Positions 26,766 to 35,047 of a stretch of 64,000 bases of DNA are shown here, piece after piece. Position numbers and translations under genes: made by a program. The stretch spans positions 1,178,001 to 1,242,000 of the forward strand of contig CP159990.1 of assembly GCA_040702975.1 (NCBI GenBank). Reading direction: 5' to 3'. Below the pieces are notes generated by a model that worked only from the letters and a program-made list of their open reading frames with translations, was not told where the DNA came from and made no database searches. Origin of the DNA: Roseburia hominis (lineage in GTDB: Bacteria > Bacillota > Clostridia > Lachnospirales > Lachnospiraceae). The stretch's first letter is position 1; each line of letters begins with the position of its first letter.

Positions 26766-27087
26766 AAGGAAGCTGTTTAGAAATACAAATGATAGAGCCT
26801 TAAAATAGGGAATGATCGCAAAATCAAAATTTGTGAAGAACAGAAAAATGGCTTATCAGCCATGAAATATCTGTCATGGATAAGTTGTGGGAACGATCCA
26901 TGGAAAAGGCTGCCTTTCACCGGCTTTAGTCAGTCTTTTAAGCATGTATGCAGAAGGAACGTGATAGAGACCTATCACTACATGTACACTGAATTAAGAT
27001 ATACCGCGCGGGATTCTGTGTGTAACAACGAAGTCGGGGGATGGGGACGGGAAGAAGCTCCCGGTCCATTATCTTTCGGAGGATAAA
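26766..27087 (+). promoter_or_regulatory. Structured leader of the purine permease gene (multi-hairpin, unidentified)
   Basis: This 322-bp gap has no convincing gene. It contains at least four hairpins: ATGGCT/AGCCAT (26848-26863), CATGGAT/ATCCATG (26875-26902), a two-part stem CATGTA/TACATG enclosing GTGATAG/CTATCAC (26943-26984) with a 12-nt one-sided bulge, and GGAC-GGGA/TCCC-GTCC (27045-27067) close to the ribosome site. I see no T-run, so translational control is more likely than termination. The consensus cores of the purine, ykkC-type and THF riboswitches as I know them were not found. Confidence 0.45.
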
Positions 27088-28473
27088 ATGAAAACTAATA
27101 CTTCAGCAGGTACTAATGTCAGTACCGCAATTTATGAATTGGACGGCAGACCGCCTTTTGCACAGGCATTTCCTTTAGGATTACAGCAGTTATTGGCAAT
27201 GTTCGTTGGTAATATCGTACCGATGTTGTTAGTGTCAAGCAGTGCAGGACTCTCCACTGCTGAATCGACTCTTTTACTTCAGTGTTCCCTTCTTGGGGCA
27301 GGTGTGGCAACATTGATTCAGGTCTTTCCTATTAAATTGGGATTGATCAAGATTGGTTCAGGACTTCCCGTTATGATGGGACTTACTTATACATTCCTTC
27401 CAATCTGTATCTCTGTTTCCATCCAGTATGGTCTGGCAGCACTTTTCGGAGCACAGTTGATTGGAGGGATTGCATCTATTTTTATTGGTTTGGCACTGCC
27501 GAAGGTACGGAGATTCTTCCCGCCGATCGTTACCGGAACGATCATTGTTTCGATTGGTATTTCGTGTTTCCCAACGGCAGCTTACAATCTTGCAGGAGGA
27601 CAGGGCGCAGCAGATATGGGAGCCTTACATAACTGGGTGATTGGAGTTGTTGTTATAGCTGTGATCATGATCTGTTCAGGATTCGGCAAAGGACTTGTCA
27701 ATGCCGCAGCAATCCTGATCGGTATGGTCGCAGGATACATCGTTGCAGTTATCTGGGGAATTGTAGATTTCTCAGCAGTCTCTGAGGCAGCATGGTTCGC
27801 ACTTCCGAGACCGATGGCATTCGGAATAGAATTCCACTGGGATTTTGCAATCGTATTCGTATTATTGTTCTTCATTAATGCGGTAGAGATGACTGGAGAT
27901 TTCACTGTGTCTGCAACGGGTGGTCTTGGAAGACAGCCTAAAGATTCAGAGCTCAGAGGAGGTATCATCGGAAATGCAATAGCATGTATCTTCTCTTCAT
28001 TTTTCAACTGTTTTGCGACAGGAACTTATAGCCAGTGTTCAGGAATTGTAGCGCTTACAAAAGTATGTAGCAGATATGTTATGGGTTGTGGAGCGGCAAC
28101 TCTGGTCGTTTCAGCATTCTGCCCGAAACTTTCAGCAATTTTGTCCACGATTCCGAATTGCGTAATCGGAGGAGCGACAGTAGTTGTGTTCTCTATGATC
28201 GCAATGTCTGGTATGAGCCTGGTAGCAAGAAGCCGGTTCACAAGCAGGAGCATGCTTCTGTGTGGAACATCATTGGCATTAGGACTTGGTATCTCGTTTG
28301 CAAAGGACACACTTGCGGGTACCGGAGAATATGTTCAGATGTTCTTTGGAGAATCAAGTATCATTCTTGTAGCCGGAACTGCGCTGATTTTAAATATTCT
28401 TCTGCCGAAGGATAAGGTAGATCAGGAGGTTGAGCAGGAAATCATGGAGGAGATCCGTCAGACAGCAGAGTAG
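27088..28473 (+). CDS. NCS2 family uracil-xanthine/purine permease
   Basis: A 461-residue membrane protein with 12-14 hydrophobic segments. The NCS2 signatures appear as FALQQLLAM-like FPLGLQQLLAMFVGNI (about 29-44), the QLIGGI segment and FFINAVEMTGDFTVSATGG (about 260-278), which carries the substrate-binding Glu. The family takes up uracil, xanthine or uric acid with a cation. Downstream of a purine catabolic operon, xanthine or urate is the most likely substrate. CGGAGG precedes the ATG. Confidence 0.9.
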   Translation: MKTNTSAGTNVSTAIYELDGRPPFAQAFPLGLQQLLAMFVGNIVPMLLVSSSAGLSTAESTLLLQCSLLGAGVATLIQVFPIKLGLIKIGSGLPVMMGLTYTFLPICISVSIQYGLAALFGAQLIGGIASIFIGLALPKVRRFFPPIVTGTIIVSIGISCFPTAAYNLAGGQGAADMGALHNWVIGVVVIAVIMICSGFGKGLVNAAAILIGMVAGYIVAVIWGIVDFSAVSEAAWFALPRPMAFGIEFHWDFAIVFVLLFFINAVEMTGDFTVSATGGLGRQPKDSELRGGIIGNAIACIFSSFFNCFATGTYSQCSGIVALTKVCSRYVMGCGAATLVVSAFCPKLSAILSTIPNCVIGGATVVVFSMIAMSGMSLVARSRFTSRSMLLCGTSLALGLGISFAKDTLAGTGEYVQMFFGESSIILVAGTALILNILLPKDKVDQEVEQEIMEEIRQTAE

Positions 28474-28536
28474 AAAAATGAAAAATCTAGGTTGAAGCAT
28501 TTGTTGAAAATGGATCATCGTTACAGTAAATAAAAA

Positions 28537-28560
28537 CTCCATCTGCATTCGTAAATGGAG
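28537..28560 (-). terminator. Terminator downstream of tmRNA
   Basis: CTCCAT (28537-28542) pairs with ATGGAG (28555-28560). On the minus strand the stem is followed by TTTTT, which fits termination of ssrA transcription. A second, stronger hairpin at about 28573-28604 (AAATCCGGGCACT/AGTGCCCGGATTT) lies between it and tmRNA and may contribute. Confidence 0.7.
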
Positions 28561-28615
28561 CGGAACGCACGAAATCCGGGCACTGGTAATCAGTGCCCGG
28601 ATTTGCACAATTTAG

Positions 28616-28958
28616 TGGACCTGAGGGGAATCGAACCCCTGTCCGAAAGCTCATCCATCAAAGCATCTCCCATCACAGTCATTATTTTAACATTCCCTCC
28701 ACCGGACGCCTAATGACAGGCTGCCGGTCTTAGTAGCTTCATAAATTCTTCCATCTCCTCAAAGCTTTGGAGATAAAGTTCCTCATCTGGTCGAAGCCGG
28801 TTACTTAAGCAATGAGTGACTCAAGGCCGACTGCTGCAACTAGGCAGCTAACGCTAATCTATCGTCTGCGTTTATTTTTAAATACGGATTGTTACGCGGT
28901 CCCGCCCCGCGGATGGCTTCTCTAACTTCCAAACCCCCGTCGAAACCAGTACAAGCCC
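28616..28958 (-). ncRNA. ssrA: Transfer-messenger RNA (tmRNA)
   Basis: On the minus strand the 5' end GGGCTTG pairs with 3' CAGGTCC to form the acceptor stem. The 5' region has GGTTTCGACGGG, and the 3' end has the T-arm AGGGGTTCGATTCCCCT. The internal reading frame ends ADDRLALAA followed by TAG (resume codon GCA or the AAC before it), a plausible proteolysis tag with the hydrophobic ALAA end. CCA is not encoded (CTA follows the discriminator A). Length, about 343 nt, is normal. Its partner SmpB is encoded at 4504-4971. Confidence 0.95.
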
Positions 28959-29240
28959 TGGTTTTATTTGTTTTTTTATTATATGTGATATTATATGCAA
29001 ATGCAAGCCTTTTGCGAAGAAATTTTTGGAGTAAATTTTTGGAGAAATTTCTGGCAGTTCCTATCGTTCATTTTTAGCGACATCTACTATTTATTGTGAT
29101 TTGTTATTTATCATGCTTCCAATAGTTATTTAAGTATGAGTTTAATCCCGATTTTTGAAAAAACAAAATTTAAATTTTTTTGCAAATTAAAAATATTCTC
29201 TTTTATTCGATTGGCTAACGTGCTATAATAGCATTTGGAC

Positions 29241-29313
29241 GGGGTATTAGCGCAGTTGGGAGCGCGCAACATTCGCATTGTTGAGGCCACGGGTTCGAAT
29301 CCCGTATACTCCA
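29241..29313 (+). tRNA. tRNA-Ala (CGC)
   Basis: A 73-nt cloverleaf. The acceptor GGGGTAT/ATACTCC includes the G3-U70 pair that is the alanine identity element. The anticodon stem CAACA/TGTTG encloses TTCGCAT, giving anticodon CGC at 29274-29276. The T-arm is CGGGTTCGAATCCCG. CCA is not encoded. TATAAT at 29223-29228 is a probable -10 box. Confidence 0.93.
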
Positions 29314-29326
29314 CTAAAGCTTGCAG

Positions 29327-29367
29327 ATCCGAACACTGATTACCGGTGTTCGGATTTTGTGTGTTTT
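29327..29367 (+). terminator. Terminator after tRNA-Ala
   Basis: An 11-bp stem (29327-29337 with 29345-29355) is followed by a T-rich tract. Together with the upstream -10 box it makes the tRNA a single-gene unit. Confidence 0.85.
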
Positions 29368-29516
29368 GTTCCGATTATTATATCAGGCACAGTTTGAGTG
29401 ACGGCCAGGAGGGTAAAATGTTTGCAATGAAATTACCTTACGCTATTCACATAAATGTCACATTTCTTTGTTACAATATTTAAAATCACAAAAAGTAGAT
29501 AAGAGGAGTGGAAATT

Positions 29517-30197
29517 ATGGAAAAATTGAAGATTCTTCTTGTGGACGATGAGGCCAGAATGCGCAAGTTGGTAAGGGATTTCCTGGAACGGGAAGGATAT
29601 GCGGTACTGGAAGCCGGAGACGGTATGGAGGCGATGGATATCTTCTATGCTCAGAAGGACATTGCACTTATTATATTAGACGTTATGATGCCGAAGATGG
29701 ACGGCTGGCAGACCTGCCGGGAGATTCGGAGAGATTCCAAAGTGCCGATCATCATGCTGACTGCCAGAAGTGAGGAGAAAGACGAGCTGCAGGGATTTGA
29801 ACTGGGCGTGGATGAGTATATTTCCAAGCCTTTCAGTCCGAAGATCCTGGTAGCGAGAGTTTCGGCAATTCTGCGCCGGACGAATGCGCTGTCGCCGGAC
29901 AACGTTCTTGTGGCGGGAAGCATCGAGATCGATAAAGCGGCGCATATGGTGAAAATCGATGGGACGGCTGTAGAGTTAAGCTACAAGGAATTTGAACTGC
30001 TTACTTATTTTGTGGAGAATCAGGGAATTGCCCTTTCCCGGGAGAAGATTCTGAATAATGTGTGGAATTATGACTATTTCGGCGATGCCCGTACCATAGA
30101 TACCCACGTAAAAAAACTCCGCAGCAAGCTGGGAGACAGGGGGGATTATATCAAGACCGTCTGGGGCATGGGATATAAATTCGAGGTAACGGCATGA
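29517..30197 (+). CDS. OmpR/PhoB-type response regulator
   Basis: A 226-residue regulator: acidic DDE pocket near residues 9-11, phospho-acceptor Asp in LIILDVMMPKMDG, Lys in YISKPFSP, and a C-terminal winged helix (VELSYKEFELLTYFVEN to KTVWGMGYKFE). ATG 29517 has GAGGAG eight bases upstream; a GTG three codons earlier overlaps that site and is unlikely. The stop overlaps the kinase start by 4 bp (ATGA), indicating translational coupling. Confidence 0.92.
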   Translation: MEKLKILLVDDEARMRKLVRDFLEREGYAVLEAGDGMEAMDIFYAQKDIALIILDVMMPKMDGWQTCREIRRDSKVPIIMLTARSEEKDELQGFELGVDEYISKPFSPKILVARVSAILRRTNALSPDNVLVAGSIEIDKAAHMVKIDGTAVELSYKEFELLTYFVENQGIALSREKILNNVWNYDYFGDARTIDTHVKKLRSKLGDRGDYIKTVWGMGYKFEVTA

Positions 30198-31654
30198 AAT
30201 ACTCGATAAAAAAACAGATGATGCTGGTCTTCGCCGGACTGGTGGTGGTGATCATGCTGGTTCTGTCCATATTGAACGTAGGATTTCTGGAGCGGTTCTA
30301 TGTAGGAAAGCGCCAGGCTGAATTTACGAAGGTCTATGCCCTTATGAAAGTAGGGGTAGAGAGTGGAACGATCCTCGAGGAGCGCGCCGATGGGGAAATG
30401 GGCGTGCTGGTGGAGAAAAATAACATATCCATTCTTGTCATGGACGAGGAGTATAAACCGTTGTATATGAATAACCGGGACTGGGAGATTCTGGCGAATC
30501 AGTTGATGGGGTATTTGTTCAATAAGAATCAGGCGCAAATTTTGGAAGTAGAGAACAATTACAGCATAAATATATCGGTCGACCCGCAGAGTAACACGGA
30601 ATACATTGAGATGTGGGGCAAGTTCGACAACGGAGAGGTATTCATTATGCGAAGCCCTCTGGAGAGCATTCGCTCTGCGATCCGTCTGTTCCGTCAGTTC
30701 ATCGGCTGGGCAGGAATAATCGCCATTGCAATCGGTACGGTGATGGCCTGGTATCTGTCCAGAAAGCTGACGACGCCGATCCTGGAGCTGGCAGCCTTGT
30801 CGCAGAAGATGGCGAACCTGGAGTTCGATGTCAAATATACCAGTGGCGGGAACAATGAGATTGGAGTCCTGGGCGAGAGCTTTAACCAGATGTCTGAACG
30901 GCTGGAGCAGACCATTTCCGATCTGAAGCGTGCTAATTATGAGCTGCAAAAGGATATTGAGCAGAAAGAAAAGATTGAGACGATGCGGACGGAGTTCCTG
31001 GGCAATGTGTCTCATGAACTGAAAACGCCGATTGCACTCATTCAGGGGTATGCGGAAGGACTGAAAGAAGGGATAAGTGACGATCCCCAGAGCCGGGAAT
31101 TCTATTGTGATGTCATTATGGACGAGGCGGCGAAGATGAATCAGATGGTGAAGAATCTGTTGACTTTGAACCAGCTGGAGTTCGGGGAGGACGACGTGCA
31201 ATTTACCCGGTTTGATATCACAGCTCTGATTCGGGGCGTGATCCAAAGCTGCGAGATCCTCATTTCCCAGAAAGAGGCGAAGGTAATATTTCATCAGGAA
31301 GGTCCGGTCTATGTCTGGGCAGACGAGTTCAAGGCAGAGCAGGTGGTGCGGAATTATTTCAGCAATGCCCTGAACCATGTGGAGCAGGAAAAGGTGATTG
31401 AGATCAAGGTCGTTCCCGCGAACGATGTGGCGAGAATCAGTGTTTTTAATACCGGGAAGCCGATTCCGGAGGAAGATGTGGAACGGATCTGGGACAAATT
31501 TTACAAAGTGGACAAGGCGCATACCCGCGAATATGGGGGAAATGGAATCGGACTTTCGATTGTGAAAGCAATCATGGAATCCTTCCATAAGGGGTATGGA
31601 GTCAGAAATTATGATAATGGTGTGGAATTCTGGTTCGAAGTGGATATGAAATAA
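30194..31654 (+). CDS. Sensor histidine kinase with HAMP domain
   Basis: A 486-residue membrane kinase: membrane helices at about 11-31 and 168-190 flank an extracytoplasmic sensor region, then HAMP (about 190-245), a dimerisation H-box GNVSHELKTPIALIQGY, and an ATPase domain with the N-box NYFSNALNHV and G-boxes VERIWDKFYKVDK and GGNGIGLSIVK. It pairs with the overlapping response regulator. The signal sensed cannot be told from sequence. Confidence 0.92.
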   Translation: MKYSIKKQMMLVFAGLVVVIMLVLSILNVGFLERFYVGKRQAEFTKVYALMKVGVESGTILEERADGEMGVLVEKNNISILVMDEEYKPLYMNNRDWEILANQLMGYLFNKNQAQILEVENNYSINISVDPQSNTEYIEMWGKFDNGEVFIMRSPLESIRSAIRLFRQFIGWAGIIAIAIGTVMAWYLSRKLTTPILELAALSQKMANLEFDVKYTSGGNNEIGVLGESFNQMSERLEQTISDLKRANYELQKDIEQKEKIETMRTEFLGNVSHELKTPIALIQGYAEGLKEGISDDPQSREFYCDVIMDEAAKMNQMVKNLLTLNQLEFGEDDVQFTRFDITALIRGVIQSCEILISQKEAKVIFHQEGPVYVWADEFKAEQVVRNYFSNALNHVEQEKVIEIKVVPANDVARISVFNTGKPIPEEDVERIWDKFYKVDKAHTREYGGNGIGLSIVKAIMESFHKGYGVRNYDNGVEFWFEVDMK

Positions 31655-31658
31655 GGCG

Positions 31659-31694
31659 AAAGAGGCTGCGGCATTGTAAGTTGCAGCCTCTTTT
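31659..31694 (+). terminator. Terminator after the two-component system
   Basis: AAAGAGGCTGC (31659-31669) pairs with GCAGCCTCTTT (31683-31693), with a short T-run. Confidence 0.85.
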
Positions 31695-31702
31695 AAAAAA
31701 TG

Positions 31703-31731
31703 TTGCCTGTTTTGCGATAAATGTTTATAAT
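31703..31731 (+). promoter_or_regulatory. Promoter of hisH-hisF
   Basis: TTGCCT (31703-31708) and TATAAT (31726-31731) at 17-bp spacing, directly after the terminator. The leader of about 115 nt before hisH has no evident His-codon leader peptide or T-box. Confidence 0.6.
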
Positions 31732-31851
31732 GGGTACATGACTAGTAATAGACAAGGTATTATGAGAAATATTAATGATACACTGCACCAGGAGAGATAT
31801 GCAGGTAGAAAGATTGTTTCATATAATTCCAACAGAGTGAGGATAAGAAAG

Positions 31852-32457
31852 ATGATAGCAATTATTGATTATGACGCAGGTAATATCAGAAGTGTGGAAA
31901 AGGCCCTCCTGCATTTGGGCGAGACTCCGGTGATCACAAGGGACCGGGAGACGATCCTGAATGCAGATAAGGTGATCTTGCCGGGTGTGGGAGCATTCGG
32001 AGATGCCATGTGCAATTTGAAAAAATATGGACTGGATACGGTGATACATGAAGTGGCGGCAAAAGAGACTCCTCTTTTGGGAATTTGTCTGGGGCTTCAG
32101 CTTTTGTTTGAGAGAAGCGATGAGACGCCGGGCGTGGAAGGGTTGGGCGTATTAAAAGGCGAAATCCTTCGTATTCCGGACAAGGAGGGACTTAAGATTC
32201 CGCATATGGGCTGGAATTCTCTGCATTTGCAGAACGAGGGGAGATTGTTTGCGGGATTTGCGGACGAGCCTTATGTATACTTTGTGCATTCTTATTATTT
32301 GAAAGCGGCCGATGAGAGCATCGTCAAGGCTACTACGGAATACAGCGCACACATTCATGCGTCTGTGGAACAGGACAACGTATTTGGCTGCCAGTTCCAT
32401 CCGGAGAAAAGCAGTGAGACGGGGCTTAAGATACTGGAAAATTTTGTAGCACTATAG
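31852..32457 (+). CDS. hisH: Imidazole glycerol phosphate synthase, glutamine amidotransferase subunit
   Basis: A 201-residue class I glutamine amidotransferase: [14 protein letters not shown] at the N-terminus, nucleophile Cys in [12 protein letters not shown] (about 80), and His-Glu in [10 protein letters not shown] (about 180). It supplies ammonia to HisF. ATG 31852 gives the normal family start and has a GAGGA site; open frame continues upstream to 31681 but is not homologous-looking. hisF follows 13 bp downstream. The other his genes are not nearby. Confidence 0.95.
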   Translation: MIAIIDYDAGNIRSVEKALLHLGETPVITRDRETILNADKVILPGVGAFGDAMCNLKKYGLDTVIHEVAAKETPLLGICLGLQLLFERSDETPGVEGLGVLKGEILRIPDKEGLKIPHMGWNSLHLQNEGRLFAGFADEPYVYFVHSYYLKAADESIVKATTEYSAHIHASVEQDNVFGCQFHPEKSSETGLKILENFVAL

Positions 32458-32470
32458 GAGGAGACAAAAA

Positions 32471-33232
32471 GTGTTTACCAAGAGAATTATTCCCTGCCTG
32501 GACGTGAATAACGGAAGGGTGGTAAAAGGCGTGAATTTTGTGGATTTGAGGGATGCGGGGGACCCCGTGGAGATCGCGGCAGCGTATGACAAGGCCGGCG
32601 CGGATGAATTGGTCTTTCTTGATATTACTGCCTCCTCTGATGCAAGAAATACGGTGGTAGATATGGTGCGGAAGGTTGCTGAGACCGTATTTATTCCGTT
32701 TACGGTAGGCGGAGGAATTCGCACGGTGGACGATTTTAAGGCGCTTCTGCGGGAAGGAGCGGATAAGATCTCTGTCAATTCTGCGGCGATCCTGCGGCCG
32801 GAGCTGATCAGCGAGGCTGCAGATAAGTTCGGGAGCCAGTGTGTCGTATTGGCGATTGATGCCAAGCGGCGTCCGGACGGCGGCTGGAACATCTATAAGA
32901 ACGGCGGCCGGGTGGATATGGGAATCGACGCTGTGGAATGGGCGATGAAGGCAGAAAAGTTGGGGGCGGGAGAGATCCTTCTTACCAGCATGGACTGCGA
33001 TGGCACAAAAGCAGGATATGATCTGGAGCTAACCCGGACGATCGCGGAAAATGTTTCGATTCCTGTGATTGCTTCCGGCGGCGCAGGAACGTTGGAACAT
33101 TTTTATGAGGCACTTAGTGAGAAGGGAAAGGCTGACGCAGCTTTGGCGGCTTCCCTGTTTCATTATAAAGAACTGGAGATTCGTGAGGTCAAGGAATACC
33201 TGCGTGGTAAAGGGGTATCTGTGCGGCTGTAA
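32471..33232 (+). CDS. hisF: Imidazole glycerol phosphate synthase, cyclase subunit
   Basis: A 253-residue (beta/alpha)8 barrel that forms imidazole glycerol phosphate and AICAR. Seen are [19 protein letters not shown] with catalytic Asp (about 11), [23 protein letters not shown], and a second catalytic Asp in [12 protein letters not shown] (about 129). GTG start with AGGAGGAG upstream. One product, AICAR, enters purine synthesis, for which purE, purM and purN are also in this window. Confidence 0.96.
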   Translation: MFTKRIIPCLDVNNGRVVKGVNFVDLRDAGDPVEIAAAYDKAGADELVFLDITASSDARNTVVDMVRKVAETVFIPFTVGGGIRTVDDFKALLREGADKISVNSAAILRPELISEAADKFGSQCVVLAIDAKRRPDGGWNIYKNGGRVDMGIDAVEWAMKAEKLGAGEILLTSMDCDGTKAGYDLELTRTIAENVSIPVIASGGAGTLEHFYEALSEKGKADAALAASLFHYKELEIREVKEYLRGKGVSVRL

Positions 33233-33360
33233 AAGTGGAGGCTGTTCAAAAAGTAAAACAGAAAGAGCTATGGGATAAGAGTGAGATTTGGGAATTTATC
33301 TAAACTGGAAAGAAATACGTTAGACTAAACAGAGAAGATATGGCAGGGAGGACGAGAAAG

Positions 33361-34038
33361 ATGGCAGCAATTAATAATGACTGGCTGGAGGCATTGCAGG
33401 AGGAGTTTAAAAAACCGTATTACAGGAAGTTATTTCAAACCGTGAATAATGAGTATCGCACGCACCGCATCTATCCCCCGGCAGATGATATTTTCAATGC
33501 CTTTCATCTGACTCCGCTTCACGAGGTGAAGGTGGTGATCCTGGGGCAGGACCCTTATCATGGCGATGGGCAGGCGCATGGCCTGTGCTTTTCCGTAAAG
33601 CCGGAGGTGGAGATTCCACCATCGCTTGTCAATATTTACCAGGAGCTTCACGATGATCTGGGGTGCACGATCCCTACTCACGGGTATCTGACCAAGTGGG
33701 CAAAACAGGGGGTACTGCTTCTGAATACGGTTCTGACCGTGCGGGCGCATCAGGCGAATTCCCACCGCGGAATCGGTTGGGAGGAGTTCACGGATGCAGC
33801 GATACGGGCGCTGAATACGCAGGATCGTCCAATCGTGTTCATCCTCTGGGGGCGTCCGGCGCAGCTGAAAAAGCGAATGTTGACCAATCCGAACCACCTG
33901 ATTCTGGAAGCACCGCACCCAAGTCCGCTCTCGGCTTACCGCGGTTTTTTTGGCAGCAGACCGTTCAGCCAGACGAATCAATTTCTGGAAGCACACGGGA
34001 TTGCGCCGATCGACTGGCAGATCGATGAACTAAAATAG
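33361..34038 (+). CDS. ung: Uracil-DNA glycosylase
   Basis: A 225-residue family 1 UDG: catalytic Asp and water-activating loop in GQDPYHGDGQAHGLCFS (about 59-75) and the C-terminal HPSPLSAYRGFFG loop with the catalytic His (about 183). It removes uracil from DNA in base excision repair. ATG 33361 follows GGGAGG at proper spacing and gives the usual N-terminus; an in-frame ATG seven codons upstream would overlap that site. Confidence 0.95.
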   Translation: MAAINNDWLEALQEEFKKPYYRKLFQTVNNEYRTHRIYPPADDIFNAFHLTPLHEVKVVILGQDPYHGDGQAHGLCFSVKPEVEIPPSLVNIYQELHDDLGCTIPTHGYLTKWAKQGVLLLNTVLTVRAHQANSHRGIGWEEFTDAAIRALNTQDRPIVFILWGRPAQLKKRMLTNPNHLILEAPHPSPLSAYRGFFGSRPFSQTNQFLEAHGIAPIDWQIDELK

Positions 34039-34051
34039 AAAAGGGGTAATT

Positions 34052-34411
34052 ATGAAAAGAGAAGAAGTAGAATGTTGCGATGTGTTTCACATTCATACAG
34101 ACCTGGTTCAAAAAGCAGCCGGGCATATGCCTGGGGAAGAGCAGGTGAAAGATCTGGCGGATTTTTTTAAAGTGTTTGCGGACACTACCAGAATTCGAAT
34201 CCTCTGTGTTCTGCTCCAATCGGAGATGTGTGTGTGTGACCTGGCGGAGGTGCTTGGGATGACGCAGTCCGCGATCTCTCACCAGCTCAGGCTGCTCAAA
34301 CAGATGAAATTAGTGAAGAACCGCAGGGAAGGAAAGACGGTATTCTACTCCCTGGCAGACGGGCATATTCAGACTATTATCAATCAGGGCATGGAGCACA
34401 TTACGGAATAG
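34052..34411 (+). CDS. ArsR/SmtB family metal-responsive repressor
   Basis: A 119-residue winged-helix regulator: FADTTRIRILCVLLQSEMCVCDLAEVLGMTQSAISHQLRLLK contains the recognition helix, with a Cys pair (CVC) just before it and a further CC near residue 6 (VECCDVFHIH). This Cys arrangement resembles CadC-like sensors of thiophilic metals such as Cd, Pb or Zn. No metal efflux gene is adjacent, so the target may lie elsewhere. GGGG-containing site upstream of the ATG. Confidence 0.88.
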   Translation: MKREEVECCDVFHIHTDLVQKAAGHMPGEEQVKDLADFFKVFADTTRIRILCVLLQSEMCVCDLAEVLGMTQSAISHQLRLLKQMKLVKNRREGKTVFYSLADGHIQTIINQGMEHITE

Positions 34412-34439
34412 CAGTATAGAAGAGTTGAAGGTATAGAGT

Positions 34440-35006
34440 ATGAAAATCAGTAAATATGTACAAAAATATATGGGGCAGATGATTCCCGCAGTTTTGGTGG
34501 CAGTCATGATGGTTCTTACCGGCTGTGCCAACGCCGTGGAGGACGGGACGAAGCTGCTGGAGCAGGGAGATTACGTCGCTGCACAGGAGGAATTCCAGAA
34601 ATCCATTGACGAAGAGAAGGATGTAAGTGAGGCATACCGAGGGCTGGGAATCTGCTATTTTGAACAGGAGGACTATGCCGGGGCGGCAAACGCATTTGGC
34701 ATGGCCCTGGACTTAGGCGCAGAGGAGACGGCGACGATCTATAATATGCTGGGAGTCTGTGCAATGAAGACAGAGAATCCGGAAAAAGCGGTGTACTATT
34801 TTGAGAATGGCCAGAATTTTCCGGATGCGGGACAGGAGATTTTAAAGGAAATGTCCTTTAATCTGGTGTGCGCCTACGAGCAGGTGGGGGACTATGTCTC
34901 TGCGAGGGAAAAACTGGAAATTTATGTAGGGCTTTATCCCGATGATGCGAATGCAGCAAAAGAACTGGAATTTCTGAATACCCAGGCGGGCGACCTACAT
35001 GAGTAG
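34440..35006 (+). CDS. TPR-repeat lipoprotein
   Basis: A 188-residue protein with an N-terminal signal helix ending in a lipobox (VLTGC, Cys about 29), so a membrane-anchored extracytoplasmic lipoprotein is expected. About four tetratricopeptide repeats follow (for example EAYRGLGICYFEQEDYAGAANAF). Such proteins are scaffolds; the partner is unknown. It begins 29 bp after the ArsR-type gene. Confidence 0.85.
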   Translation: MKISKYVQKYMGQMIPAVLVAVMMVLTGCANAVEDGTKLLEQGDYVAAQEEFQKSIDEEKDVSEAYRGLGICYFEQEDYAGAANAFGMALDLGAEETATIYNMLGVCAMKTENPEKAVYYFENGQNFPDAGQEILKEMSFNLVCAYEQVGDYVSAREKLEIYVGLYPDDANAAKELEFLNTQAGDLHE

Positions 35007-35047
35007 GTATCTGCCATGAGGTTCATGGCTGAAAATAGGAGAAATAT

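Noticed and set aside
26862..27086. A 74-codon frame in the permease leader
   Set aside because: No ribosome site, atypical Cys/Trp/Arg composition, and it covers the hairpins; more likely a non-coding leader.
26766..27087. Known purine (xpt-type) riboswitch before the permease
   Set aside because: I could not find the conserved three-way junction core or the TATGG/CCGTAAA-like loop elements.
28889..29077. Short + strand frame MLRGPAPRMASL...
   Set aside because: Its first part lies in the tmRNA 5' region and the sequence explains itself as RNA; no ribosome site.
30146..31588. A 480-codon minus-strand open frame
   Set aside because: It is antisense to the clear HAMP histidine kinase, is His/Gln-rich as expected of a reversed frame, and has no family resemblance.
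34052..35006. ArsR-type gene plus lipoprotein as a metal resistance operon
   Set aside because: The lipoprotein is a plain TPR protein without metal-binding or transporter features, so functional coupling is unsupported.
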